Assembly: GCA_040380855.1 (NCBI GenBank)
Contig: JBEIIG010000045.1
Location: forward strand, 1-29,462
Reading direction: 5' to 3'
DNA length: 29,462 nucleotides
From: VFMC01 sp040380855
GTDB taxonomy: Bacteria; Actinomycetota; Acidimicrobiia; Acidimicrobiales; Ilumatobacteraceae
Position 1 is the first letter of the stretch. Every line of letters begins with the position of its first letter. Below, one piece after another: positions 1 to 7,434 of the stretch. The position numbers were made by a program, and so were the translations under genes. Below the pieces are notes generated by a model. The model worked only from the letters and a program-made list of their open reading frames with translations. It made no database searches and was not told where the DNA came from.

Positions 1-922
1 CGCCGGGACGCGGCCCACCGGGGCCGCCGGGGCGGGCACCGGGCCCACCGGGGCGGGGGCCACCGGGGCCACCGGGACGCGGGCCACCGGGACCGCCGGG
101 ACGGGGCGCATAGCCGGCACCGGGGCGACCCGTCGGGGGCGACGGACGTGCCGAACCGGGCGGCGGCGGGATGGGACGGCCCGAGGCCGACATCGGCCGC
201 ACGCCCGGGGGCGGCGGGATGGGACGGCCCGTGGGCGACACGGGACGAGCCGGGGCACCGGGTGCTGCCGGAGGACCACCGGCGGCAGCGGGCCGCGAGG
301 GTGCAGCCGGCGGCCGAGCGGGCGGCGCCGGGGGTGCGGCGGGGCGGGGCGCACTGGGCGGCAGCGGCCGGGCAGCCACCGGGCTGGGGCGCGACGGTTC
401 GCCGGGAACGGGGCGCGTGCTGACGATGCGGCGGGGTTCGTCGCCGTCACCACTCGGTGCGGCCGGGGGCACCACCGGGCTCGGCGCAGGCGCCGGTGTG
501 GCCACCGGCGGCTCGGGCGCAGGTGCCGGCGGCTCGGGGGCCGGGGCGACCACCTCGACCGGTGCAGGTGCCGGCGCGGGCTCGGCCTTCGGCGTGGCCT
601 CCACGGCCGGCGCAGGCTTCATGGCCGGCGCGGCCTCAGGTGCTTCGGTGGTGTCGGTCGGCTCGCCGCCGTCGGCGACCTTCTTCGACGCTGCCTTCTT
701 TGCAGGTGCCTTCTTCGCCGGCTTGGCCTCTTCGGGCTGCTCGGCGCGCGTCAGACCATCGCGCTCGGCGCGACGACGGAGGCGGTCGGCTTGGGCCTCG
801 ATGATGGACGATGACTGGCTCTTGGCCTCGACACCCATCACCGTGCACAGGTTGAGCAACTCCGTGTTGGTCATCCCGAGCTCTTTGGCGAGCTCGTGCA
901 CGCGGATCTTCTTCGTCGGCAA
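1..922 (-). CDS. infB: Translation initiation factor IF-2, N-terminal part (runs off the window)
   Basis: IF-2 is the GTPase that places initiator tRNA on the 30S subunit. Only the N-terminal ~307 codons are here; the G domain lies beyond base 1. The protein begins MPTKKIRVHELAKELGM, the classic IF2_N helical module. A Lys/Ala/Pro linker follows, then a long Pro/Gly/Arg low-complexity stretch (GRPGAGYAPRPGGPGG-type repeats, positions 1-430), as is usual in actinobacterial IF-2. I chose a TTG start at 922 because it gives the conserved KKIRVHELAKELG opening. An AAAGG sits 10 nt upstream, and ylxR stops 6 nt before. This is the last gene of rimP-nusA-ylxR-infB. The linker is poorly conserved and intrinsically disordered in the family. 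The identity is secure; only the start codon is inferred. Confidence 0.95.
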   Translation of the reverse strand, partial: MPTKKIRVHELAKELGMTNTELLNLCTVMGVEAKSQSSSIIEAQADRLRRRAERDGLTRAEQPEEAKPAKKAPAKKAASKKVADGGEPTDTTEAPEAAPAMKPAPAVEATPKAEPAPAPAPVEVVAPAPEPPAPAPEPPVATPAPAPSPVVPPAAPSGDGDEPRRIVSTRPVPGEPSRPSPVAARPLPPSAPRPAAPPAPPARPPAAPSRPAAAGGPPAAPGAPARPVSPTGRPIPPPPGVRPMSASGRPIPPPPGSARPSPPTGRPGAGYAPRPGGPGGPRPGGPGGPRPGGPGARPGGPGGPRPG

Positions 923-928
923 ACTCGT

Positions 929-1270
929 TCAGCCTTTCGTCGGCATCTGCGCCCCGACGGCAGATCCGTCGGAGAGCGATTCTCTCATGTTGTCAGGGGT
1001 GGATACGAATGAGTGGTCAAGCCCCTCGAGTGCCCCGGCCGGCACCGGACGGCGCCAGGCTCGCTGGAACCCGTTGCGCTTGACTGCGCGGGCGACACAG
1101 GTCGGCGAGCACAGCCAGGCCCCACGGCCCGGGGCCGTACGGCTGAGGCGTGCGCGGCCGTCGTTGCTGAGCACGCAGCGCTGCATGGCAGTCTGCGCGA
1201 GCACGGCACGGCAGCCGATGCAGGTCCGCATCGGCACTCGCGACGACGGGTCAGGCCTCTGCTCCGTCAC
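929..1270 (-). CDS. ylxR: YlxR/RnpM family RNA-binding protein (DUF448)
   Basis: This is a 113-aa protein of the YlxR family, nucleic-acid-binding proteins nearly always encoded between nusA and infB. The Bacillus member has been described as an RNase P modulator (RnpM). Visible motifs are RTCIGCR (residues 15-21), GRGAWLC (48-54) and a basic C-terminal helix AVKRNGFQRAWRR. The first two give the Cys pairs typical of the family. The GTG start at 1270 lies 20 nt inside the nusA 3' end, with GGAAGGGG just upstream, so translation is probably coupled to nusA. An internal ATG at residue 14 would also keep the whole domain. The C-terminal ~30 residues after the domain are not conserved in my memory of the family. 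Confidence 0.92.
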   Translation of the reverse strand: MTEQRPDPSSRVPMRTCIGCRAVLAQTAMQRCVLSNDGRARLSRTAPGRGAWLCSPTCVARAVKRNGFQRAWRRPVPAGALEGLDHSFVSTPDNMRESLSDGSAVGAQMPTKG

Positions 1271-2387
1271 CAGCCCCTTCCACTGCGGGAGCGTTCTGAC
1301 CGCTCCACTCCTCGGCGCTCATCACCGTGCCATCGGCCATGCGGAACTCCATGTCGCCGGCCTCGTTGCGCACCCATTCGCCCTCGGCGTACTCGGTGTC
1401 GTCGGGGCCCTCGAGATGCTGGGTCTCGCCGCGGATGTCGACGCGCACGCCGGTGAGGCGGGCGGCGAGGCGAGCGTTCTGGCCCTCCTTGCCGATGGCG
1501 AGGCTGAGCTGGTTGTCGGGAACGATGACCTCGGCCTGGGTGCCGTCGGGGCTGATGATGACTTCTTTCACCTTCGCCGGTGAGAGGGCCTTGGCGACGA
1601 AGTCGGCCAGGTCTTCGCTGAAGGGGACGATGTCGATCTTCTCGCCGCGCAACTCGTTCACGACCATGCGCACCCGACCACCGCGAGCACCCACGCAGGC
1701 GCCCACCGGATCGACGTTGTGGTCGTTGCTCCACACGGCGATCTTGGTGCGATGCCCTGGTTCACGGGCGCAGGCCTTGATCTCGACGATGCCGTCGGCG
1801 ATCTCGGGCACCTCGAGTTCGAACAGACGCTTCACCAGCCCCGGGTGGGTGCGGCTGACCACGATCTGCGGACCCTTGGCGGTCTTGCGCACCTCGACGA
1901 TGTAGGCCTTCACGCGGGCACCGGGCTCGGGACGCTCGTAGGGCACCTGCTCGGCCTGCGGCATGAGGCTCTCGACACGACCCAGATCGAGCAGCGTGTA
2001 GCGCTGGTCGGTCTGCTGGATGATGCCGGTGACCAGATCGCCCTCGCGGTTCGCGTACTCCTCGAACTTGCGGTCGCGCTCGGCCTCGCGGATCTTCTGG
2101 TTCATCACCTGACGGAAGGTCTGGGCGGCGATTCGACCCATCTCCTCCTTCTTCGGGGTGTCGTCGCGCTCGTTCACCCAGTTGCCGTCTTCGTCGACGT
2201 CGTAGGCGGTGAAGGTGAAGTCGAGGGTGTCGGGGTTCACCGACACGATGACCTCTTCGGCCGCGCCCGGGCGCTTCTTGTAGGCCTGGGCCAAGGCGTT
2301 CACCAGCACGGTGAGCAGGTCGTCGACCGAGATGTTCTTCTCGTTGGCCAACATGCGCACGGCTTCGGTCATGTCGAGATTGCTCAT
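1251..2387 (-). CDS. nusA: Transcription termination/antitermination factor NusA
   Basis: NusA binds RNA polymerase and nascent RNA and modulates pausing, termination and antitermination. The 378-aa protein shows the RNAP-binding N-terminal domain (1-~112), an S1 domain with DLGRVESLMPQAEQ (134-147), KH1 with GARG at 233-236 and KH2 with GKEG at 299-302 inside NQLSLAIGKEGQNARLAARL. It ends with a short acidic tail. It lacks the two C-terminal acidic repeats of E. coli NusA, as is normal outside proteobacteria. The ATG overlaps the rimP stop by 4 bp (ATGA), and the 3' end overlaps ylxR by 20 bp, so the operon is translationally coupled. In other bacteria NusA autoregulates its own operon, which is relevant to the leader hairpin at 3042-3068. 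Confidence 0.97.
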   Translation of the reverse strand: MSNLDMTEAVRMLANEKNISVDDLLTVLVNALAQAYKKRPGAAEEVIVSVNPDTLDFTFTAYDVDEDGNWVNERDDTPKKEEMGRIAAQTFRQVMNQKIREAERDRKFEEYANREGDLVTGIIQQTDQRYTLLDLGRVESLMPQAEQVPYERPEPGARVKAYIVEVRKTAKGPQIVVSRTHPGLVKRLFELEVPEIADGIVEIKACAREPGHRTKIAVWSNDHNVDPVGACVGARGGRVRMVVNELRGEKIDIVPFSEDLADFVAKALSPAKVKEVIISPDGTQAEVIVPDNQLSLAIGKEGQNARLAARLTGVRVDIRGETQHLEGPDDTEYAEGEWVRNEAGDMEFRMADGTVMSAEEWSGQNAPAVEGAGDGAEA

Positions 2388-2974
2388 GACGCTCCTTCTG
2401 TGGACGGGTCAGATTCCGGGGACGGGTCGGGGGATGCAGCGGCGGCAGGCGCCTTCGACGCCGCCTTCTTGCGAGCGGGCTGTTTGCCCGGCTTGGGCGC
2501 CGGCCCCCACACGAACACGGTGCGGGCACGGTCGATCTGGTCGTACGGCACCACCCGCTCGCTCAGCGCCTCGTCGTCGAGGCGCAGGGTGGCGGCGGTG
2601 TCGTCGGCGGCGACGAGCGTGCCCTGCAGGCGGCGCTCGCCGTTCACCACGTCGCGCAACCGCAGAGCGACGGTCTTGCCGAGTTCGCGCTGGTAGTGGG
2701 TCGGGGTGCGCAGGGTGCGCTCGAGCCCGGGACTGGTGACCTCGAGCGTGTAGTGGCCCGGCATCGGGTCGTCGTGGTCGAAGTCGCGCGAGATCATCTT
2801 CGTGAGCAGCGTGAGCGAATCGATGTCGACGCCGCCGGGCGAACCGGGGGGCGTGTCGACGGTGATGCGCAACACGCCGCCGCGCAGTTCGAGGTCGTAG
2901 AGGTCGAGCTTGAGGTCGGCGACGAGGGGCGCGACCATGCGGCGAACGCGTTCCAGGGTGGTGCTGTCGCTCAT
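2384..2974 (-). CDS. rimP: Ribosome maturation factor RimP
   Basis: RimP assists 30S subunit maturation. The protein of 196 aa starts MSDSTTLERVRRMVAP and contains the two-domain core: an alpha/beta N-domain with LYDLELRGGVLRITVD, TSPGLERTLRTP in the middle and an Sm-like C-domain ending near the RARTVFVWG segment. A 35-40-residue Lys/Ala/Pro then Asp/Ser/Glu tail follows, longer than in E. coli (about 150 aa) and probably disordered. I placed the start at 2974 because GAGAGGAGG lies 5 nt upstream; the longer open frame to 3097 has no such support and would read through the leader hairpin. It is the first gene of the nusA-infB operon and overlaps nusA by 4 bp. Confidence 0.95.
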   Translation of the reverse strand: MSDSTTLERVRRMVAPLVADLKLDLYDLELRGGVLRITVDTPPGSPGGVDIDSLTLLTKMISRDFDHDDPMPGHYTLEVTSPGLERTLRTPTHYQRELGKTVALRLRDVVNGERRLQGTLVAADDTAATLRLDDEALSERVVPYDQIDRARTVFVWGPAPKPGKQPARKKAASKAPAAAASPDPSPESDPSTEGAS

Positions 2975-3041
2975 GGGGCCTCCTCTCGTACTGGTCGTCG
3001 ACACGGTTCGTGTGCGGTGAATCTGGGCCGTTTCAGAGAAG

Positions 3042-3068
3042 AAGGCGTGGACCGGTGGCCCACGCCTT
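3042..3068 (-). promoter_or_regulatory. Leader hairpin of the rimP-nusA-ylxR-infB operon (possible attenuator)
   Basis: There is a perfect 9-bp inverted repeat (AAGGCGTGG / CCACGCCTT, 9-nt loop). On the minus-strand transcript it is followed directly by the pyrimidine run CTTCTTCTCT. It sits between the likely promoter (-10 at 3097-3102) and the rimP start. This is terminator-like in form but the tract is not pure U. A role as a NusA-responsive attenuator is inference. Confidence 0.5.
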
Positions 3069-3096
3069 TCGTTCGACGAACCCAAGGACTCCGCCA

Positions 3097-3104
3097 ACTA
3101 TAAC
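3097..3104. promoter_or_regulatory. Overlapping divergent -10 elements, rimP operon and proS
   Basis: The sequence ACTATAAC holds TATAGT on the minus strand (3102 to 3097, 5 of 6 consensus) and TATAAC on the plus strand (3099-3104). No convincing -35 is seen for either direction. The minus-strand start would fall near 3090, giving a leader of about 115 nt for rimP. The plus-strand one would fall near 3111. Confidence 0.45.
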
Positions 3105-3112
3105 GGCCCAGG

Positions 3113-3118
3113 TAGCCT
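3113..3118 (+). promoter_or_regulatory. Alternative -10 for a leaderless proS transcript
   Basis: TAGCCT fits the TANNNT pattern of actinobacterial -10 boxes and lies 8 nt before the GTG of proS. It competes with TATAAC at 3099-3104 as the proS promoter. No Shine-Dalgarno is seen before this GTG, which favours leaderless initiation. Confidence 0.35.
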
Positions 3119-3126
3119 TCTCCGCC

Positions 3127-4902
3127 GTGCTGCGCCTGTCGACCTTGTTCGTTCGTACCCTCCGCGAAGACCCCTCCGATGCCGAGGTGGCCAGCCATCG
3201 CCTCCTGGTCCGCGGCGGCTACATCCGGCGGGCGGCGCCCGGCGGGTTCACGTGGCTGCCGCTCGGCTGGCGGGTCTACCGCAACGTCGAGCAGGTGGTT
3301 CGCGACGAAATGGACCGCGAAGGCTTCCAAGAGGTCCACTTCCCGGCCCTGCTGCCCCGCGAGCCCTACGAGGCCACAGGCCGCTGGACCGACTACGGCG
3401 ACAACCTGTTCCGCCTGACCGATCGCCGTGGTGCCGACATGTTGCTGGCCCCCACCCACGAGGAAATGTTCACCTTGTTGGTGAAGGATCTGTACAGCAG
3501 TTACAAGGATCTCCCGCTCGTCATCTATCAGATCCAGAACAAATTTCGCGATGAAGCACGCCCGCGTGCAGGCCTGTTGCGCGGCCGCGAGTTCTCGATG
3601 AAGGACTCGTACAGCTTCGATATCGACCAGGCCGGCCTGCAGGCCAGCTACGACAAGCACCGCGACGCGTACGAGCGCACGTTCCGTCGCCTCGGGCTGC
3701 CGTACGTCATCGTGTCGGCCGTCAGCGGGGCGATGGGCGGCTCGGCCAGCGAAGAGTTCCTCGCCCCGCTCGCCGTGGGCGAAGACACCTACGTGCGCTG
3801 CAGCACCTGCGACTACGCCGCCAACACCGAGGCCGTGCAGGTGGCACCTCCCGCAGCCGTACCGTTCGACGGGCTGCCCGCAGCCCATGTGCACGACACG
3901 CCCGACACGCCCACCATCCAGACCCTCGTCGACCTGGTGAACGCCCGCCCCGAGTTGCGCCACCCCGAGCGCGACTGGACGGCGGCCGACACGTTGAAGA
4001 ACCTCGTGGTGAAATTGCACCACCCCGACGGCAGCACCTCGGCACTCGCCATCGGCGTGCCCGGCGACCGCGAGGTCGACCTGAAGCGCCTCGAGGCCCA
4101 GGTGGCCCCCGCCGAGATCGAGCCGTTCACCGAGGTCGAGTTCGCCGCCAACCCGGCCCTCGTGAAGGGCTACATCGGGCCCGGTGCCCTCGGCGCGAAC
4201 AACGCGTCGGGCATCACCTACCTCGTCGACCCGCGCGTGGTCGACGGCACCCGCTGGATCACCGGCGCCGACCAACCCGGCAAGCACGTGATCGACCTCG
4301 TGGCCGGCCGCGACTTCGCGCCCGACGGCGTGGTCGAGGCAGCCGAGGTGCATGCTGGCGATCCGTGCCCGCGCTGCAGCGCGCCGCTCGAGATCGCCCG
4401 CGGCATCGAGATCGGCCACATCTTCCAACTCGGCCGCAAGTACGCCGAGGCGCTCGGGCTCACCGTGCTCGACCAGAACGGCGCCACCCAGGTGGTCACC
4501 ATGGGTTCCTACGGCATCGGTGTGTCACGTGCCGTGGCCGCCATCGCCGAGGTGAACTGCGACGACCGCGGCCTGGTGTGGCCGCAGGAGATCGCCCCCG
4601 CGAAGGTGCACCTCATCGCCACCGGCAAGGCCGGCGACCCGCAGTTGCCCGCTGCCGAGACCCTGGCCGAGTCGCTCGAAGCCGCTGGCATCAGCGTGCT
4701 GCTCGACGACCGGGTGGGGTTGTCGATGGGCGTGAAGTTCAACGACGCCGAGTTGCTCGGCATGCCGGTGATCGTGGTCGTGGGCCGCGGCCTGGCCGAC
4801 GGCGTGATCGAGCTGAAAGATCGGCGCAGCGGCGAACGGCGCGACATCGCGCTGGCCGACGCCGTTGCCGAGGTGACCGCGCTGCTCGCAACGCTGCCCT
4901 GA
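3127..4902 (+). CDS. proS: Prolyl-tRNA synthetase, bacterial type with editing (INS) domain
   Basis: It charges tRNA-Pro with proline. The 591-aa length fits bacterial-type ProRS. The class II core begins at LSTLFVRTLREDP. The TPHEEMF-like loop is at 109-115, motif 2 at about 139-163 (FRDEARPRAGLLRGREFSMKD) and motif 3 at 459-468 (MGSYGIGVSR). Between motifs 2 and 3 lies the YbaK-like insertion that hydrolyses mischarged Ala-tRNA-Pro. CSTCDYAANTEA marks its beginning. The C-terminal anticodon-binding domain covers roughly 490-591. The GTG at 3127 is chosen because the conserved family N-terminus starts here and the longer frame to 3010 only adds low-complexity sequence. It is divergent from the rimP operon and convergent with the hydratase gene. 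Confidence 0.96.
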   Translation: MLRLSTLFVRTLREDPSDAEVASHRLLVRGGYIRRAAPGGFTWLPLGWRVYRNVEQVVRDEMDREGFQEVHFPALLPREPYEATGRWTDYGDNLFRLTDRRGADMLLAPTHEEMFTLLVKDLYSSYKDLPLVIYQIQNKFRDEARPRAGLLRGREFSMKDSYSFDIDQAGLQASYDKHRDAYERTFRRLGLPYVIVSAVSGAMGGSASEEFLAPLAVGEDTYVRCSTCDYAANTEAVQVAPPAAVPFDGLPAAHVHDTPDTPTIQTLVDLVNARPELRHPERDWTAADTLKNLVVKLHHPDGSTSALAIGVPGDREVDLKRLEAQVAPAEIEPFTEVEFAANPALVKGYIGPGALGANNASGITYLVDPRVVDGTRWITGADQPGKHVIDLVAGRDFAPDGVVEAAEVHAGDPCPRCSAPLEIARGIEIGHIFQLGRKYAEALGLTVLDQNGATQVVTMGSYGIGVSRAVAAIAEVNCDDRGLVWPQEIAPAKVHLIATGKAGDPQLPAAETLAESLEAAGISVLLDDRVGLSMGVKFNDAELLGMPVIVVVGRGLADGVIELKDRRSGERRDIALADAVAEVTALLATLP

Positions 4903-4904
4903 CC

Positions 4905-4919
4905 CGCCCGCGGCGGGCG
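4905..4919. terminator. GC hairpin between convergent proS and hydratase genes
   Basis: CGCCCG-CGG-CGGGCG forms a 6-bp stem with a 3-nt loop and fills most of the 18-nt gap between the two stop codons. There is no U tract on either side, so it is at most a weak bidirectional terminator. Confidence 0.35.
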
Positions 4920-4920
4920 C

Positions 4921-5775
4921 TCAGCTGAAGCGCGCCAACCCCTGGTCGATCACCGTGCGGTCGCCCACCGAGGTGGTGAACACCGCCTCGCCCGCACCGG
5001 TGCGCCAGATGCGCACGGTGAGCGCGTCGCCGGGGAGCACGGGCGACGAGAACCGGCCCTCGATGTGGTGGAACCGGGCGACGTCGTTGTCGGCGAGGGC
5101 ACCGAGCAGGGCCCGGCCGGTGAAGCCATAGGTGCACAGCCCGTGCAGGATCGGCCGGTCGAAACCGCCCATGGCGGCGAACGACGGGTCGGTGTGCAAC
5201 GGGTTGCGGTCGCCCGACAGGCGGTAGACGAACGCCTGGTCGGGCGAGGTCTGCAAGGTGATCTCGTGGTCGGGTGCGGTGTCGGCGGGCGGCTCGTTCT
5301 GCGGGCCCGACGGGCCGCGGTCGCCACCCCAGCCTCCTTCGCCACGGATGAACATGGCCGAGCGCGTGGTGTAGAGCGGTGAGCCGTCGTCGAGGGTGAC
5401 CTCGTTCTCCATCACCACAACGGCCGCCTTGCCCTTGTCGTACATCGCTGCCACCCGGTCGCGTGCGGTGGCGGTGGCCTCGACCGGGATGGGGCGGTGC
5501 AGGGTGACGGCCTGCGAACCGTGCACCAGCAGCGCCGGGTTGAACGTGCCGATCTGGCTCATCGAGCTCCGCCCACCCGACGCGCTGCCCGAGCCGGCCA
5601 CGACGGCGAACGTCGGAAAGACCACCTGCGGCACACCGCTGGTGTTCTCGGTCGAGAACTGCAGGTCGGCCTGGCCGGCACCGATCCCCACGGCATAGAG
5701 CAGGGCGTCTTTCGACGTCCACGAGATGGTGCGGGCATCGCCCACCGCGCCGACGGCATCGGGGTTCAACGGCAT
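4921..5775 (-). CDS. (R)-specific enoyl-CoA hydratase, MaoC / hydratase-2 double hot-dog
   Basis: It hydrates 2-enoyl-CoA to (3R)-hydroxyacyl-CoA. The 284-aa protein has the two-repeat hot-dog layout of hydratase 2: a degenerate N-terminal hot-dog (about 1-150) and a catalytic C-terminal one. The hydratase motif YRLSGDRNPLHTDP places Asp189, Asn191 and His194 with the same spacing as the Asp/Asn/His set of eukaryotic MFE-2 hydratase. GGFDRPILHGLCTYGF follows. Actinobacterial relatives include the HtdY-type hydratases of mycobacteria. The ATG at 5775 is preceded by GAGGAGG 6 nt upstream; an earlier in-frame ATG at 5805 has no such site. The promoter region carries two ACCTAGGT palindromes. The MFE-2-like dehydrogenase at 6451-7368 would perform the next step on the same stereoisomer. 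Confidence 0.9.
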   Translation of the reverse strand: MPLNPDAVGAVGDARTISWTSKDALLYAVGIGAGQADLQFSTENTSGVPQVVFPTFAVVAGSGSASGGRSSMSQIGTFNPALLVHGSQAVTLHRPIPVEATATARDRVAAMYDKGKAAVVVMENEVTLDDGSPLYTTRSAMFIRGEGGWGGDRGPSGPQNEPPADTAPDHEITLQTSPDQAFVYRLSGDRNPLHTDPSFAAMGGFDRPILHGLCTYGFTGRALLGALADNDVARFHHIEGRFSSPVLPGDALTVRIWRTGAGEAVFTTSVGDRTVIDQGLARFS

Positions 5776-5808
5776 GAGGTCCTCCTCGAACATGGGTCGC
5801 CCCACAGC

Positions 5809-5846
5809 GACCTAGGTCCCATCTTGGCCCAGAGGGGACCTAGGTC
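5809..5846. promoter_or_regulatory. Paired palindromic operator candidate (GACCTAGGTC x2)
   Basis: The same perfect 10-bp palindrome GACCTAGGTC occurs at 5809-5818 and 5837-5846, 28 bp apart centre to centre. With flanks, the two form a 12-bp inverted repeat (GACCTAGGTCCC / GGGACCTAGGTC) with a 14-nt spacer. It lies in the divergent gap between the hydratase and the pseudo-receiver gene. A third related copy is at 24656-24665. A dimeric repressor site is the likeliest reading; a hairpin is also possible. Confidence 0.6.
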
Positions 5847-5883
5847 TCTACCTGGCGCGCGGCATCGTTGGCTGAATGGCGCC

Positions 5884-6441
5884 ATGCGAATCCTGCTCGT
5901 CGCCACCCGACCCGAAGATGCCACAGCGGTCGAATCCACGCTGCTCGACGAAGGACACACCGTCACCACCTGCTTCGACGGCACCGGTGGGCCCTGTTTC
6001 GGCACCAGACATGCCGAGCAGTGTCCGCTCGAGTCGTCGGTCGACCTCGCCGTCGTCGCTCGTGGGCCCGATCTCGAGCCGAGCCTGCTCGAGATGGGTG
6101 CGATCTGCGCCGTCCAACACCGCGTCGGCGTGGTCGCGATCGACCCGGCCCGCCCCCCGGTCGAGTCGCTTTACGACCTCGCCGACGCTGCTGAGGCAGC
6201 CGTGTGCGCCGAGTACGAAGCCTCGGTGCGCGACCTCATCCAGCGGGCGTTGCCCGTCGGTGTGGTGCCGATCGTCGATGTGACGCGACGCGACCTCGAT
6301 GTCCACGTGTCGATCCTCGTCAACCGACGACTCGACGCGCTCACCGTGGCGGCGATCGCCGACCGTGCCCGGGCCGGCGTGCGCCGCCACGATCGTTTCG
6401 CGAACGTGATCGATATCGCCGTCGTGCAGGGAGCCTGCTGA
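5884..6441 (+). CDS. Small receiver-like (pseudo-receiver) protein of unknown function
   Basis: The 185-aa protein begins MRILLVATRPEDATAVESTLLDEGHTV, which reads like the first beta-alpha-beta of a response-regulator receiver. The usual acidic pocket is missing, and the strand that should end in the phospho-accepting Asp reads VDLAVVARG instead. Three Cys residues (30, 38, 47) are clustered in the segment between them. The C-terminal half (about 95-185) has no motif I recognise; it contains no HTH and no membrane segment. It therefore probably does not take part in phosphotransfer. Start at ATG 5884; a second ATG at 5876 is out of frame. It is divergent from the hydratase and shares its palindrome-bearing control region. 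I recall similar unnamed proteins in actinobacteria but cannot name a family. Confidence 0.7.
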   Translation: MRILLVATRPEDATAVESTLLDEGHTVTTCFDGTGGPCFGTRHAEQCPLESSVDLAVVARGPDLEPSLLEMGAICAVQHRVGVVAIDPARPPVESLYDLADAAEAAVCAEYEASVRDLIQRALPVGVVPIVDVTRRDLDVHVSILVNRRLDALTVAAIADRARAGVRRHDRFANVIDIAVVQGAC

Positions 6442-6450
6442 GCGGTCGGC

Positions 6451-7368
6451 TCAGCGGGGCTGCGGCCAGCCGCCCGGCGTGCCGTCCATGCCCGAGTTCT
6501 TCCGAGCCTGGGCGAGCAGCGCCTCGACGGCAGGGCCGAGTTTGGTCGGGTCGTCGATGGGTGCGGTACGCGGGCCGCGCACCCAACCCTCGGCGATGGC
6601 GAGGGTCTGGCCGCTGGCTTCGAACACCCGGCCGGTCACACCCTTCGACTCGGCCGACGCGAGCCAGGTGACGATCGGTGCGATCCACCGGGGCGAGCGC
6701 ATCTCGCGCTCTTCGTCGGTCTCGGGCGCCGGCCCCAGGCCTTCGGTCATGCGGGTGAGGGCCACCGGAGCCACTGCGTTCACGGTGACGCCGTAGCGGG
6801 CCAGTTCGAGCGACGCGATGATCGAGAACGAGGCGATACCGGCCTTGGCGGCGCCGTAGTTGGTCTGGCCGGGGTTGCCGTAGATGCCGCTGACCGACGT
6901 GGTGTTGATGATGCGACCGTCGACGGGCTTGCCCGCCTTCGACTGCTCGCGCCAGTAGGCGGCGGCCCAACGGCTCGGGCCGAAGGTGCCCTTCAGGTGC
7001 ACGGCGATGACCGCGTCCCACTCCTCCTCGGTCATGTTCACCAGCACACGGTCGCGCAGGATGCCGGCGTTGTTCACCACGGCGTGCAGGTCGCCGAAGG
7101 TCTCGACGGCGGTGTTGATCAGGCGCTGGGCACCCTCCCACGACGCGACGTTGTCGCCGTTGGCCACGGCCTCGCCACCCATCGCCTTGATCTCCTCGAC
7201 CACCTGCTGGGCGGGGCTCAGGTCGCCACCGCTGCCGTCGACATTGCCGCCCAGGTCGTTCACGACGACCTTGGCGCCGTGTGCCGCCAGGCTCAGGGCG
7301 TGTTCGCGGCCGATCCCGCGGCCGGCTCCGGTGACGATGGCGACGCGGCCTTCGCACAAACGACTCAT
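6451..7368 (-). CDS. MFE-2-like short-chain dehydrogenase ((3R)-hydroxyacyl-CoA dehydrogenase type)
   Basis: The NAD(P)-dependent SDR of 305 aa has the cofactor motif TGAGRGIG (13-20), NNAG (99-102), the catalytic Ser158 and YGAAK with Tyr171/Lys175. The stretch VNDLGGNVDGSGG after beta-2 is characteristic of the dehydrogenase part of peroxisomal multifunctional enzyme type 2 and its bacterial relatives, which oxidise (3R)-hydroxyacyl-CoA. The C-terminal ~50 residues (LGPAVEALLAQARKNSGMDG) extend past the SDR core. The ATG at 7368 has GGAGG about 10 nt upstream; the longer open frame to 7920 runs antisense through the next gene and is rejected. It pairs functionally with the hydratase at 4921-5775, separated only by the small pseudo-receiver gene. 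The exact chain length or substrate cannot be read from sequence. Confidence 0.9.
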   Translation of the reverse strand: MSRLCEGRVAIVTGAGRGIGREHALSLAAHGAKVVVNDLGGNVDGSGGDLSPAQQVVEEIKAMGGEAVANGDNVASWEGAQRLINTAVETFGDLHAVVNNAGILRDRVLVNMTEEEWDAVIAVHLKGTFGPSRWAAAYWREQSKAGKPVDGRIINTTSVSGIYGNPGQTNYGAAKAGIASFSIIASLELARYGVTVNAVAPVALTRMTEGLGPAPETDEEREMRSPRWIAPIVTWLASAESKGVTGRVFEASGQTLAIAEGWVRGPRTAPIDDPTKLGPAVEALLAQARKNSGMDGTPGGWPQPR

Positions 7369-7393
7369 GGTGCTGTCCTCCTCGATGCGGGGG

Positions 7394-7407
7394 CCGTCGC
7401 GCGACGG
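7394..7407. promoter_or_regulatory. 14-bp perfect palindrome in the SDR/flavoprotein divergent gap
   Basis: CCGTCGCGCGACGG is self-complementary over 14 bp, 26 bp upstream of the SDR start. It is a possible operator; GC-rich palindromes also arise by chance in such DNA. Confidence 0.3.
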
Positions 7408-7434
7408 CGCGGGGCATGGTAGGCCGACATGCTG

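Noticed and set aside
1..130. Short GC-rich tandem repeats at the window edge, possible CRISPR or minisatellite
   Set aside because: In the infB frame they encode the GPGGPRPG linker usual for actinobacterial IF-2. Spacing is irregular and there are no spacers.
171..1583. 470-codon open frame on the plus strand
   Set aside because: It is antisense to infB, ylxR and nusA; the Gly/Ala-rich translation mirrors the Pro/Gly/Arg linker of IF-2.
2971..4428. 485-codon open frame on the minus strand
   Set aside because: It is antisense to proS, which is certain from its class II motifs. No family pattern is seen.
5791..5805. Upstream in-frame ATG for the (R)-hydratase at 5805
   Set aside because: It lacks a ribosome site, while the ATG at 5775 has GAGGAGG at good spacing and starts the conserved N-terminus.
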